From: Pyrinomonadaceae bacterium
Lineage (GTDB): Bacteria > Acidobacteriota > Blastocatellia > Pyrinomonadales > Pyrinomonadaceae
Direction of reading: 5' to 3'
Length of the DNA: 64,000 bases
Assembly (NCBI GenBank): GCA_014380365.1
Contig: JACMJZ010000025.1
Span: 372,001 to 436,000 of the forward strand
This document shows positions 17,283 to 26,042 of the stretch, one piece after another. The notes under the pieces were generated by a model. It was not told where the DNA came from and did no database searches. It saw only the letters and a program-made list of their open reading frames with translations. A program made the position numbers and the translations under genes. Positions within the stretch are counted from its first letter, which is position 1; each line of letters begins with the position of its first letter.

Positions 17283-18803
17283 ATGCTAGAAAGCCAACTC
17301 CAAGACTTACAAGAAAACTCTGCTGCGACGAGTCAACCGGTCCACAATTCGATGCTGTCGGATGCGTTTGACGCATTACCTGACGCAGCTTATTTGTTTG
17401 GATGGAATCGTCAGTTGTGCAGGGCCAATAGTGCTGCTCGCGAATTGCAGAATAGCAACTCGCCGCAGGGAAAAACCTGTTGCGAAATGTTCTGGCATGT
17501 CGACGGGGCTGCCGGCTGCGTAGTCGACCGCGCCCTGGAGAGTGGCGAAAAAGTGGCCGTGGAGATCATGGCGGGGGCCGACGGCAATAGTTCCATTTCG
17601 ATCATCGTGGAGCCCCTTAAACCGTGCGCCGAGCGCGAGGAACCGAGCGCGCTCGTGGTAGTCCGAGATATTTCCGAGCTTCGCCGCGCTGAAGCGGAAG
17701 CGCTGGCGCACAAATCGTTCCTTGCGAGCATTGCCGATCGAACTCCGGACGAGATCTACGCGCTTGATGTCGCCGGACGAATCACCTGGATGAATGAACG
17801 CGCTGAAGCTTACAAACTTCAGATGTTGCCGGCGATTAACTACCTTGACCTTATCTCGGAGGACTCTCGCAAAGTCGCGCAGGAGAATCTGGCACGAACA
17901 CTTGCCGGCGATGACCATGAGTGTGAGGTGGTTCTCAGTTGCCTCGACGGCTCCACCCGCCACGCCGAAGCGCACAGCTCTCCCTTGTGGAAAGACGGTG
18001 AGGTTGATGGCGTGCTGGTATTTCTCCGTGACGTGACCGAGCGAAAGCGCGTGCATGAATTGATGGCGCAGTCAGACAAGTTGCGCGCTGTGGGAGAGTT
18101 GGCCGCGGGCGTGGCCCACAATCTGAACAACTCACTAACCGTGATTCAGGGTCGAGCGCAATTGTTACTGCGAAACGCGACGGATGAAGTGTCCGCCAAA
18201 AGTTTAGCGGTGATAACCAATGCGGTCGAAGACGGCACCAAAACTTTGCGGCGGATTCTGGAGTTTGCCCGGCGCGACTCTGCCAGCGAGTTTGCTCCGG
18301 TGGAGCTGGGCTACCTGGTGAGCTCGAGCATCGATATCGCTCGACCGAAGTGGCAGTCCAAGTCGTCGACCCGCAAAATTGAAGTCAAAGTTGAAGGTAA
18401 TGGACCCGTCTACGTAATGGGTGAACAGGCTGAGCTGCGGGAAGTAATTCTAAATCTCATATTCAATGCTGTAGACGCCATGACCGAGGGCGGCACAATG
18501 GAAATAGGTGTGCGCGCTGAAATCGAGAGCGGTTGTTTCTGGGTGGCAGATACAGGCCGCGGCATGGAGCCGGAAACTGTTTCACGAATTTTTGAACCAT
18601 TCTTCACGACTAAAGGCGCCCTTGGCAGCGGCCTCGGCCTCTCGGCTTCTCACGGCATCATCACGCGGCACAAAGGCGAGATCCTGGTCGTTAGTGAGCC
18701 CGGCGAAGGCACCCGTTTCGAAGTTCGGCTGCCGCTTTGCGACAAGAATGATCGGTATCTGAAGAAGCCCGCAGCCGTTGACTCAGAACCAGTTCCTGTC
18801 TGA
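17283..18803 (+). CDS. PAS-domain sensor histidine kinase, soluble
   Basis: A 506-residue two-component kinase with no membrane segment, so it senses a cytoplasmic cue. An N-terminal PAS-like region (about 25-140, with Cys-rich stretch GKTCCEMFWHVDGAAGC) and a second PAS (about 150-255) precede a HisKA domain with His279 in AAGVAHNLNNSL. A GHKL ATPase domain follows (NLIFNAVDAM, DTGRGM, GSGLGLS). No response regulator is adjacent. The same kinase core recurs in the hybrid kinase at 35.9 kb (ASGVAHDFNNSL). An internal ATG at 17349 is a possible alternative start. Confidence 0.9.
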   Translation: MLESQLQDLQENSAATSQPVHNSMLSDAFDALPDAAYLFGWNRQLCRANSAARELQNSNSPQGKTCCEMFWHVDGAAGCVVDRALESGEKVAVEIMAGADGNSSISIIVEPLKPCAEREEPSALVVVRDISELRRAEAEALAHKSFLASIADRTPDEIYALDVAGRITWMNERAEAYKLQMLPAINYLDLISEDSRKVAQENLARTLAGDDHECEVVLSCLDGSTRHAEAHSSPLWKDGEVDGVLVFLRDVTERKRVHELMAQSDKLRAVGELAAGVAHNLNNSLTVIQGRAQLLLRNATDEVSAKSLAVITNAVEDGTKTLRRILEFARRDSASEFAPVELGYLVSSSIDIARPKWQSKSSTRKIEVKVEGNGPVYVMGEQAELREVILNLIFNAVDAMTEGGTMEIGVRAEIESGCFWVADTGRGMEPETVSRIFEPFFTTKGALGSGLGLSASHGIITRHKGEILVVSEPGEGTRFEVRLPLCDKNDRYLKKPAAVDSEPVPV

Positions 18804-19063
18804 TTTCCGCCGCGCGGCCTCACTGTCCAACCCAACAATCATCCGAAGTATCGTCCGAAGATAACGCACTGGATTCTTCGAAACCGGACACGTCTTCCTG
18901 AGAGCCGGCACCGGTCCGTGCCTGTTTTTCAGCGGAAGACACCCTTTGTTCACCCGAATCTCATTCCCCCAACGGAGGAACGCTCATTGCAATTCGGATT
19001 GGCCGTGGCTATCAATCCAAAGCACTCTCCGCGTTGAGAGTAGAAAGCAAGAGGAGGCTCAAG

Positions 19064-19276
19064 ATGGGTTTACCAAATAATGATGAGATCGAAGGAAAAT
19101 TCGATCAGGCAAAGGGCTCAGTAAAAGAAACTGTAGGCCGTGTGGTTAATGATCGCGACTTGGAAGACGAAGGACAGGCCGATCGCGCGGGAGGGAAAGT
19201 GCAGGAAGGTTTCGGCACAGCTCGACGCAAAGTGGGAGAGGCTATCGAAGATCTGGGCGATGCAATTGGTAAATAG
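19064..19276 (+). CDS. CsbD-family stress protein
   Basis: A 70-residue hydrophilic protein. EGKFDQAKGSVKETVGRV followed by a second, similar amphipathic unit (GKVQEGFGTARRKVGEAI) is the CsbD pattern. Family members rise under general stress; the biochemical role is unknown. GAGGAGG at 19051-19057 fixes the ATG at 19064. A terminator follows within 60 bases. Converges with the 17M-like stress gene. Confidence 0.92.
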   Translation: MGLPNNDEIEGKFDQAKGSVKETVGRVVNDRDLEDEGQADRAGGKVQEGFGTARRKVGEAIEDLGDAIGK

Positions 19277-19335
19277 TCCACTGGTTCGCCAGTGTCCTTC
19301 CTGATCGGGATGACTTTCACCCCAGCCTACGAATA

Positions 19336-19370
19336 GGGCTTACGACGCGCAAGCATCGTAAGCCCTTTTT
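19336..19370 (+). terminator. Intrinsic terminator after the CsbD gene
   Basis: GGGCTTACGA at 19336-19345 pairs with TCGTAAGCCC at 19356-19365 and is followed by five T. It may also act in reverse for the convergent gene at 19397. Confidence 0.9.
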
Positions 19371-19396
19371 GGTGCTGTACCCTTGTTCTCGCTTCG

Positions 19397-19903
19397 CTAT
19401 TCGGACCTAACGTGGTCACCGCCAATTGCCTCAAGAAGTTCTTCAAGTTTGTCGGTTTCGTCGTCAGACTTTCCTTCTACGCCGATTAGGATGCCGCCGC
19501 CCTTCAGGCCGGCTTCGTAGACCTTAGCGCGGTATTCCGGAATGCCGGCCCCGATGAGCGCGCCGATAACGCCGCCTGTCGCTGCGCCAGCACCGGCACC
19601 GGCGAGCGCTGCGGCGATTGGTCCGGCGATCACCAGATTCAGACCCGGTAGCAGAATCGTACTGCCCACGGCAACGATCGCTGCCAGCACAGCACCCACA
19701 ACGCCACCCAGTGCGCCGCCTATGCCAGCCCCGTCAGCCGCATGACTTCTTGCCTGAAGCGCAAACTCTTTATTGTGTGTAGCGTCAGACATCAGCACGC
19801 TAATGTCGTCGCGCGTATATCCTCGCTTCATGATTGCATCCACTGCCGACTCAGCGGCCAGCCGGTTTTTGAATAGTCCCGTTACTAGTTTTGGCTTCGC
19901 CAT
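19397..19903 (-). CDS. General stress protein 17M-like, glycine-zipper membrane protein
   Basis: 168 residues from the ATG at 19903, which has AAGGAGGT nine bases upstream; the open frame extends much further but without a start signal. The N-terminus (KLVTGLFKNRLAAESAVDAI, then YTRDDISVLMSD) is the ferredoxin-like fold of general stress protein 17M/YflT. The middle is a Gly/Ala-rich hydrophobic block with GxxxG repeats (about 65-125) that probably inserts into a membrane. The C-terminus is acidic. Its neighbour on the opposite strand is another general-stress protein (CsbD). Function is unknown. Confidence 0.82.
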   Translation of the reverse strand: MAKPKLVTGLFKNRLAAESAVDAIMKRGYTRDDISVLMSDATHNKEFALQARSHAADGAGIGGALGGVVGAVLAAIVAVGSTILLPGLNLVIAGPIAAALAGAGAGAATGGVIGALIGAGIPEYRAKVYEAGLKGGGILIGVEGKSDDETDKLEELLEAIGGDHVRSE

Positions 19904-20153
19904 TGAAATAACCTCCTTAAATTTCCTGGTCACTGCCTCAATGTTCAATTCTGAACTAAAAGACTTCGGGAGAGACGCGCGTCGGAAAAGAAATAATTGG
20001 CAACACTTGTGCCGCTTCGCTTTCCCGCAACAAAGGGCGTTCTTATGCGATCGCCCGCTGTCCGCCAAGGCGTTATGCAAACAGACACGACAGTTCGTGT
20101 TCCGCTTCGATACGGGCGCCATTGGGTAATGTGAACGAACAAGAAGGTCGAGC

Positions 20154-20223
20154 CACGAAGGAACACGAAATGATACGAAAGCACGGTCGTTCTCTCTTCG
20201 TGGCGCTTCGTGGGTTTCGTGGA
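20154..20223. repeat. Ten-base repeat array with inverted partner
   Basis: CACGAAGGAA, CACGAAATGA and TACGAAAGCA run in exact ten-base register (20154-20183). Twelve bases later the reverse-complement units CTTCGTGGCG, CTTCGTGGGT and TTCGTGGATC follow (20196-20225). The array lies in the 430-base gap between the 17M-like gene and the glycosyltransferase, where I see no gene. Confidence 0.8.
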
Positions 20224-20333
20224 TCATGCTGGGGCTCCTCAGCCCGCTAAGAGCAGAATCAATAATCGTGGGTGTTTTAGTATGGCTGGCGCGTTGATTC
20301 TTGTGTACATTCACTCGGATTCAAAGTATCCGA

Positions 20334-21482
20334 ATGGGACCTGCCTTGAAAATTCTCCAGATAAGTTCAGCTCAATCACTCGGCGGTGGCGAGCGACACC
20401 TTGTTGATCTCGTGGAGGGACTGGTTGAGCGTGGGCATCAAGTGGATCTGGCACTCCGGCCAAACTCTCCCTTAATTGATGAACTTCGGAGTAGCGGAAA
20501 AAAAGGCTTGGCAAAAGTCAAAGTTACAACCTTGCCTCTGCGAAACTCGCTTGATGCGTTTAGCGCACGCGCTCTGGCGAAGTTGGTGCGCCAAAATCAA
20601 ATTCAAATAGTCCATGCGCACATGGCCCGCGACTACCCGCTGGCAGCATATGCCGTCCGTGGAAACAAGGGCGCGCGTTTGATTGTTACGCGCCATGTTC
20701 TTTTCCCTTTAAGCCGGCTGCATCGCGTCACACTCGCGAAGGCCGCGCGAATAATTGCCGTTTCCAAAGCCGTGGCAACTCAGGTGCGCGCCGACGCGGT
20801 CGCGGCGCCCGAGCGGATTAGCGTCATCCTTAATGGTATCGACGCGAGTAAGTTTGAAAATGCAAGCGTTCGTTTTCACCGTGAACGCTTCCTCGCGAGT
20901 TGGGGGCTTCCTGAGAATAGTTTACTCATCGGCACGGTGGGAGAACTGACGGCTCTCAAGGGCCATGAGGAATTTCTGAGAGCTGCGGCCGAGGTGCGAA
21001 AGCAGTTTCCCCGTTCACATTTCGTCATCGCCGGAACGGATAGCTCCCGCGAGAACAAGAACCGCGCATTTTTAGAGAAACTGATCAAAGAACTAGAGCT
21101 AACCGATCATGTCCGACTCGTCGGGTGGGTGGAGGATCTGCCACAACTCTACTGTGCTCTGGACGTTTTCGTTTCGGCGTCCCATACGGAATCTTTTGGA
21201 CTCGCCATCACGGAAGCGATGGCCAGCGGCACTGCGGTGGTGGCAACTGAAACGGAAGGCGCGCGCGAAATAATCCAACCCGGGGAAACTGGCCTGCTGG
21301 TTCCGGTGGGCGATGTCGCTGCCTTGGCGACGGCGACTACAGGATTATTGGAAGACGAGAGCCAAAGAGGTAGATTGGGAACCGCAGCTCAGCAGGCGGT
21401 CGCCGCGCAATTCAGCGTTGAGCGGATGGTTGAAGAGACTGAAGAGATTTACCGGGCTGAAATCAAAAGCCACTTGGCGTGA
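20334..21482 (+). CDS. GT4-type glycosyltransferase
   Basis: A 382-residue GT-B fold glycosyltransferase. The N-terminal acceptor domain has LGGGERHLVDLVEGLVERGH; the C-terminal nucleotide-sugar domain has GTVGELTALKGHEEFLRAA and VSASHTESFGLAITEAMASG, the family 4 EX7E element. It probably adds a sugar to a lipid or surface polymer at the inner membrane, but no other cell-envelope gene is near. The ATG at 20334 begins close to the usual KILQIS strand; an in-frame GTG lies 11 codons upstream. Confidence 0.88.
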   Translation: MGPALKILQISSAQSLGGGERHLVDLVEGLVERGHQVDLALRPNSPLIDELRSSGKKGLAKVKVTTLPLRNSLDAFSARALAKLVRQNQIQIVHAHMARDYPLAAYAVRGNKGARLIVTRHVLFPLSRLHRVTLAKAARIIAVSKAVATQVRADAVAAPERISVILNGIDASKFENASVRFHRERFLASWGLPENSLLIGTVGELTALKGHEEFLRAAAEVRKQFPRSHFVIAGTDSSRENKNRAFLEKLIKELELTDHVRLVGWVEDLPQLYCALDVFVSASHTESFGLAITEAMASGTAVVATETEGAREIIQPGETGLLVPVGDVAALATATTGLLEDESQRGRLGTAAQQAVAAQFSVERMVEETEEIYRAEIKSHLA

Positions 21483-21519
21483 AAGCTGGGAGCGGGATCG
21501 AGAAAAATGAGGAGACAGT

Positions 21520-22044
21520 TCAGCCTTGCGGGCGACTCTCGCCGGGCGTGGGCTGGCCCAGAAGACGCAGCATGTCGGGCTTGTCCTTGACGAGTAAATA
21601 GAGCACGCTGCGGAGACGGCTAACATCAGTTTCGATAAGCCCCATACGCGAGCCCATCCCACGATCAAGCGAGTCGATGCGAATATGCACGCGCTCGAAT
21701 TCTCCGTGCAGCGTTGTTTCTAAACGAGCCAGCCCATCTTTCGTTGCCATCTGGCTTTCCACGCGAGCGAGGTCGGCCTTCATTTGGTTTTCCAGGCGAG
21801 CGAGGTCGTCCTTCGTGGCCATGACGTCCCTAATCGTGGCCATCTCCTCCCTGAGCTCGTCCCTCAGATTAGCGAGGTCAACCTTCGTCGCCATCCCGGC
21901 CATTTGCTCACTGATGGTATCTACCCGGACGCGCAGAGCTTCGACCGTGCTGGCGATGAAGTTGAGGAGGTTTGAGTCGTTTGCCTCAGGCATGGACGAA
22001 TCGTAGCACAGCGCCCATTCGGGATCGGCATCTCTTTCCTTCAC
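21520..22044 (-). CDS. Coiled-coil hypothetical protein
   Basis: 174 residues of unknown function dominated by a long coiled coil (about residues 30-145). The heptads include two near copies of MATKDDLARLENQ and related units, so the coil grew by internal duplication. The GTG at 22044 has AGGAG about nine bases upstream; an ATG at 21993 is an alternative without such a signal. No membrane segment. The repeat style resembles the small DUF1640-like coiled-coil proteins, but I cannot assign it. Confidence 0.65.
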   Translation of the reverse strand: MKERDADPEWALCYDSSMPEANDSNLLNFIASTVEALRVRVDTISEQMAGMATKVDLANLRDELREEMATIRDVMATKDDLARLENQMKADLARVESQMATKDGLARLETTLHGEFERVHIRIDSLDRGMGSRMGLIETDVSRLRSVLYLLVKDKPDMLRLLGQPTPGESRPQG

Positions 22045-22111
22045 CTGGTTAAACTCCTAAATGCAAAAACTCTGGCTGGCGGGGGCGGTACGCCGTCAGC
22101 AGCTCGGGTAG

Positions 22112-22435
22112 TCATAGCTGATCGATTTTTGCCGCGAGGATGAAGTCGCTTTCCGTTAGGCCATCAATCTTGTGCGTCCAGACTGTGACCTCCGCCCGTC
22201 CCCAGCCGAAGCAAATATCCGGATGGTGCCACTGCGCTTCCGCGATGTCGCCGACTCCATTTACAAACGTCTGCGTCTCTTTGAAGTCCTTAAACTTGTA
22301 TTCCTTGCGCAGGTGGTGTTCATTTACCACTTCCCAACCCTGAAGCTGCGCCAGGAGTTTTGTAACCTCCTCGCCTTTCAGCGATGGTACTCCGCCGCGA
22401 CAGGGAACACAGTCTCTACTCGCCAGCTCGTTCAT
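22112..22435 (-). CDS. phhB: Pterin-4-alpha-carbinolamine dehydratase
   Basis: Dehydrates the 4a-hydroxy-tetrahydropterin formed by aromatic amino acid hydroxylases. The 107-residue protein has the family's WHHPDI in the middle with a following WGRAEVTVWTH, and the C-terminal GLTESDFILAAKID. No phenylalanine hydroxylase is in the window. Its ATG overlaps the stop of the upstream DinB gene by four bases (ATGA), so the two are co-translated. Confidence 0.93.
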   Translation of the reverse strand: MNELASRDCVPCRGGVPSLKGEEVTKLLAQLQGWEVVNEHHLRKEYKFKDFKETQTFVNGVGDIAEAQWHHPDICFGWGRAEVTVWTHKIDGLTESDFILAAKIDQL

Positions 22436-22908
22436 GTTTCTCGCCCTTCCCCTGTTGCTTTCTTCAGTATTGCAATCTGCCCTGCGTGATAAAGCGTATG
22501 TTGGATTATCCCATGCAGCGTTACATAGACCGTGGCCAGGCCTTCAACTACCGGCTCGCCCAATCTCGATTCGTCAAGTTTGGAAATGCCGTCTTGAAAT
22601 TTCTTGTGGCCCGCCCTCAGCGTTTCTTTAGTTTGCTCCCACGCCGGCTCACTCGTATCCATAACAGCGGGCCAATCCTCATCATCCGAAAGGTTGGCGT
22701 GGTCACCGGCGAGTCTTCTTACGCCAGCCTGCTCCCAGGCTGCAATATGAAAAACAAGCTCCCAGATGCTGTGCGCATCATCAAAAGGGCGTGCTGCTGC
22801 CTGTGAAGCGGTCACACCTTCCAGGATCGCCATCAACGACGGACCGTGCCAGGCATCGCCTGCAAACGCTCGTTGCGACTGATCCCCGATTCTTTCTACT
22901 TCTGTCAT
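22432..22908 (-). CDS. DinB-family putative metal-dependent hydrolase
   Basis: 158 residues from the ATG at 22908. It has the four-helix DinB pattern with three candidate metal-binding His: one in ELVFHIAAWEQ and two in HGIIQHTLYHAGQI. DinB-like proteins include thiol-dependent transferases and many of unknown role. Translationally coupled to phhB. The frame is open upstream to 22980, but the family N-terminus fits the shorter form. Confidence 0.85.
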   Translation of the reverse strand: MTEVERIGDQSQRAFAGDAWHGPSLMAILEGVTASQAAARPFDDAHSIWELVFHIAAWEQAGVRRLAGDHANLSDDEDWPAVMDTSEPAWEQTKETLRAGHKKFQDGISKLDESRLGEPVVEGLATVYVTLHGIIQHTLYHAGQIAILKKATGEGRET

Positions 22909-22980
22909 AAACGCTCCATGGCTGGGAGCGCAAACATCGCGGTGTCCCTGGGCTCCAGCTTTACTCGGATGACTAATCAC

Positions 22981-23223
22981 TCACGCACAATCAATGTTCT
23001 CAGTTAGCGACTTTAGCTCCTCGCGTAGATTCTCTCGTTCGGTGTATAGCGTTGCGAGCGGCGCCGTGAGCGCGAGATTATCATCCTGATCCGGATCGAA
23101 ACCGCGCGCGCGCATTTCGCTTCGCAGGTGTTGATCCACTTCGCGGAGTCTGTCCTCTAATTGGGTTCGCCGCGATTCGGGCGCGCCGTGGTTTTCTTGA
23201 TCCAGTTCTGTCACGCGAAACAT
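22981..23223 (-). CDS. Small coiled-coil hypothetical protein
   Basis: 80 residues from ATG 23223, highly charged, with two helical blocks (TQLEDRLREVDQHLRSEMR and LYTERENLREELKSL) separated by an acidic link (DPDQDD). Unrecognised. It lies 72 bases upstream of dinB on the same strand and may share its transcript. The ORF opens at 23271 but begins there inside repeat-like sequence. Confidence 0.55.
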   Translation of the reverse strand: MFRVTELDQENHGAPESRRTQLEDRLREVDQHLRSEMRARGFDPDQDDNLALTAPLATLYTERENLREELKSLTENIDCA

Positions 23224-23475
23224 TCTACACCCGAGTTGCTTTTTCCAGAGGGCCGTCAGCGGCACGCGCATCTTGCGCCTGATTCTTCACAGGCGGGACA
23301 CCCGTGCCACTTTTTAAACTGACCCGGCACGCGCAGATTTCCCCACTTGCTAAGACCGCTGCGTAGCGGATAGTCTTTAGCGACAAGCCCTCTGCAATTA
23401 CCATACGTTCAGGAAAGCACGCAGCCCGGAGTCTGCCGTTAGTTTGAAGACAACTGGCTGCGCGGGGAGGATTCA

Positions 23476-24702
23476 GTGGCGGACATTCGTCCTTTTCAAG
23501 CTTTGCGTCCAACGGCCGAGCGGGCGGCCCAGGTGGCCAGCGTTCCTTATGATGTCGTCAACACTGAAGAAGCGCGCGCGCTGGCCGCGGGTAATCCATT
23601 TAGTTTCTTACACGTGTCGCGGCCCGAAATTGACCTGCCGGATGGGACAGATCCCTATAGCGACCCGGTCTATCGCAAAGCGGTCGATAATTTTGAGAAA
23701 CTCATAAAGGATTGTCCGCTTGAAACCGAAGATACGCCGAGCATCTATCTATACCGGCTGATCATGGGCGACCACGAACAAGTCGGCGTGGTGGCGTGTT
23801 GCTCGGTAGACGAGTATGACAATGACCGGATCCGCAAGCATGAACGCACCCGCCGTGATAAGGAGGACGATCGCACCCGTCACCTGATCGCTCTTCGGGC
23901 CCAAACCGGACCTGTGTTTCTGACGTACAGGGCCAGTCGCGAAATCGACACGATGGTCATGGAGAGCATGATGGCAAACGCCATCTTCGATTTCTCCGCC
24001 CCGGACGGAATTCAACACACGGTCTGGCGCGTGCCCGATCCGGTACGCTTTGTTCACGCCTTTCGTGAAGTGCCATTTCTCTATATTGCCGACGGACATC
24101 ATCGCGCCGCCAGCGCTGCACGCGCGCGCGCTGAACTTAAGGAGCAGAGCTTCGGCCACACCGGCGACGAGGAATACAACTTCTTTTTGACGGTGATGTT
24201 TCCTGACGAGCAGTTGCAGATACTGCCTTACAACCGCGCGGTGAAGGACCTGAATGGACTCTCCGCGACTGAGTTTCTCGAAACAGTGAAAAAGAGTTTT
24301 GAGGTGACGGAGGATGGCAGTCCGGAGCCGGCAAGTCGAGGAATGTGGGGCATGTACCTCGACGGCCGTTGGTACCAGCTCAGTCTTTCTGCCGGCGTCG
24401 CGCCGCCGCAGGGAATCGTCGACTCGCTCGACGTAAGTATTCTCCAGGACCGCTTGCTCTATCCAATCCTGGGAATTAAGGACGTGCGCACTGACAAGCG
24501 AATAGATTTCATCGGCGGCATGCGCGGCACAAAAGAACTAGAGCGGGTTGTCGTCGAAGGAAAGGCGGCGGTAGCGTTTTCGTTGTTTCCGACGACGATC
24601 GAAGATTTACTCAGAGTCTCTGACGCGGGCGAGATCATGCCGCCCAAGTCAACCTGGTTTGAGCCGAAACTAAGGGATGGTCTGTTGATTCACACGATTT
24701 AG
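23476..24702 (+). CDS. DUF1015-family protein
   Basis: 408 residues, starting at GTG with the family's MADIRPFQALRP. Conserved blocks are ASVPYDVVNTEEARALAAGN, the Arg-rich RKHERTRRDKEDDRTRHL, YIADGHHRAASAARAR and the C-terminal FSLFPTTIEDLLRVSD and KSTWFEPKLRDGLLIH. The family is soluble and of unproven function, though it is often found beside serine-synthesis genes, as here (serA follows after 128 bases). A role in phosphoserine metabolism is plausible but not shown by the sequence. Confidence 0.9.
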   Translation: MADIRPFQALRPTAERAAQVASVPYDVVNTEEARALAAGNPFSFLHVSRPEIDLPDGTDPYSDPVYRKAVDNFEKLIKDCPLETEDTPSIYLYRLIMGDHEQVGVVACCSVDEYDNDRIRKHERTRRDKEDDRTRHLIALRAQTGPVFLTYRASREIDTMVMESMMANAIFDFSAPDGIQHTVWRVPDPVRFVHAFREVPFLYIADGHHRAASAARARAELKEQSFGHTGDEEYNFFLTVMFPDEQLQILPYNRAVKDLNGLSATEFLETVKKSFEVTEDGSPEPASRGMWGMYLDGRWYQLSLSAGVAPPQGIVDSLDVSILQDRLLYPILGIKDVRTDKRIDFIGGMRGTKELERVVVEGKAAVAFSLFPTTIEDLLRVSDAGEIMPPKSTWFEPKLRDGLLIHTI

Positions 24703-24707
24703 CTGAT

Positions 24708-24823
24708 GTCCAAAGTCCAAAGTCCAAGGTCCAAAGTCCAAAGTCCAAAGTCTGCGATGATTAAGTTGACTTGGTTTTAGACGCTGGTTCTTGACTTTGG
24801 ACCTTGGATCTTGGACTTTGGAC
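24708..24823. repeat. Heptamer repeat array with inverted partner, GTCCAAA type
   Basis: Six GTCCAAA-type units in strict seven-base register (24708-24749) are followed, after a 40-base loop, by reverse-complement units GACTTTG, GACCTTG, GATCTTG and GACTTTG (24793-24820). Together they can form a long hairpin. It fills the DUF1015-serA spacer and ends eight bases before the serA start. Confidence 0.93.
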
Positions 24824-24830
24824 TGAATTG

Positions 24831-26042
24831 ATGCTTGTTCTAATCGCTGATAAATTCGAACAATCCGGCCGGGATGGTCTCCAGGCCATCGGCTGCGACG
24901 TTTCCTTTCAACCGGACTTAAAGGACGATGCGCTTGTAGAGGCAATCCGCAAGGAAAATCCCGACGTCCTGGTGGTGCGCGGCACCAAGGTGACTGAGCC
25001 GATGCTGGCCGCGGGCCAGATCAAGCTCGTCGTCAGGGCCGGCGCTGGTTACAACACGATCGACGTTGCCGCCGCGTCGCGTCGCGGCATTTACGTTTCA
25101 AACTGTCCGGGGAAAAATTCGATCGCGGTGGCGGAACTGGCCTTCGCTCTGATGCTCGCCCTTGATCGACGTGTGGCTGACAACGTGATTGCTTTGCGTC
25201 AAGGCCAATGGAACAAGAAAGAATTCTCTAAAGCGCGTGGGCTATTTGGCCGAACGCTGGGTTTGGTTGGCGTCGGAAAGATTGGCCAGGAAATGATTCC
25301 GCGCGCCCGCGCTTTTGGCATGCACGTCATCGCCTGGAGCCGCAGCCTTACGCCGGATCGCGCGAGCGCGTTGGGCGTCGAATACAAAGCTACGCCGACT
25401 GAGGTGGCGCGTGAAGCCGACATCGTTAGCGTTCACGTGGCCATGAACGCAGACACTGAGGGCTTTCTGGGCACTGAATTCTTCGCGTCCATGCGCGACG
25501 GCGCTTACTTCATCAACACGGCCCGCGGCGAGGTGGTTGACCAGCTGGCTTTGATCGAGGCAATGAAGTCGCGCGGCATTCGCTCCGGGCTGGACGTCTA
25601 CGCCGGAGAGCCAACTTCGGCGACGGCCGAGTTCACCGATGAGATTCGCCACGAAGCAAACCTGTACGGAACACATCACATTGGCGCCTCGACTGATCAA
25701 GCGCAGGAAGCAATTGCTGTCGAGACGGTCAGGATAGTTCGCGAGTTTAAGGAAACAGGGAAAGTCCCCAACGTTGTGAACCTTGCACGTCACACACCGG
25801 CGACACATCGTCTCGTAGTGCGCCATCTGGATCGCCCCGGCGTTTTGGCAGCAGTGCTCGACGCGATCAAGAGCGAACACATCAACGTGCAGGAGATGGA
25901 AAACATAGTGTTTGATGGCGCGGAAGCCGCCGTTGCCAGGATCAACCTGGATAACTCACCGTCGCGAGAGATGCTGGAGAAACTGCAGGCGGGGAATGCT
26001 GACATCATCGAGCTCGATCTGCTTGAGTTAAGCAACAAGTGA
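24831..26042 (+). CDS. serA: D-3-phosphoglycerate dehydrogenase
   Basis: Oxidises 3-phosphoglycerate to 3-phosphohydroxypyruvate, the entry to serine synthesis. 403 residues: substrate-binding lobe, Rossmann NAD domain (FGRTLGLVGVGKIGQEM), the catalytic Arg in FINTARGEVVD, Glu in VYAGEP and His in GTHHIGAS. A C-terminal ACT domain (HLDRPGVLAAVLDAI) would give feedback regulation by serine. The ATG at 24831 is used; upstream codons lie in the heptamer repeat. Its stop overlaps the next gene by four bases. Confidence 0.94.
   Translation: MLVLIADKFEQSGRDGLQAIGCDVSFQPDLKDDALVEAIRKENPDVLVVRGTKVTEPMLAAGQIKLVVRAGAGYNTIDVAAASRRGIYVSNCPGKNSIAVAELAFALMLALDRRVADNVIALRQGQWNKKEFSKARGLFGRTLGLVGVGKIGQEMIPRARAFGMHVIAWSRSLTPDRASALGVEYKATPTEVAREADIVSVHVAMNADTEGFLGTEFFASMRDGAYFINTARGEVVDQLALIEAMKSRGIRSGLDVYAGEPTSATAEFTDEIRHEANLYGTHHIGASTDQAQEAIAVETVRIVREFKETGKVPNVVNLARHTPATHRLVVRHLDRPGVLAAVLDAIKSEHINVQEMENIVFDGAEAAVARINLDNSPSREMLEKLQAGNADIIELDLLELSNK

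Noticed and set aside
17110-17376. Minus-strand open frame of 88 codons with a protein-like middle (VEDALKRAGAGTCIVANPDY)
   Set aside because: It overlaps the start of the PAS kinase on the other strand and has no ribosome-binding site. It could be a remnant of a gene, but evidence is too thin for a feature.
24708-24823. CRISPR array
   Set aside because: Units are seven bases without spacers, the second half is inverted, and no cas genes are present. The same applies to the arrays at 49.7 and 56.1 kb.
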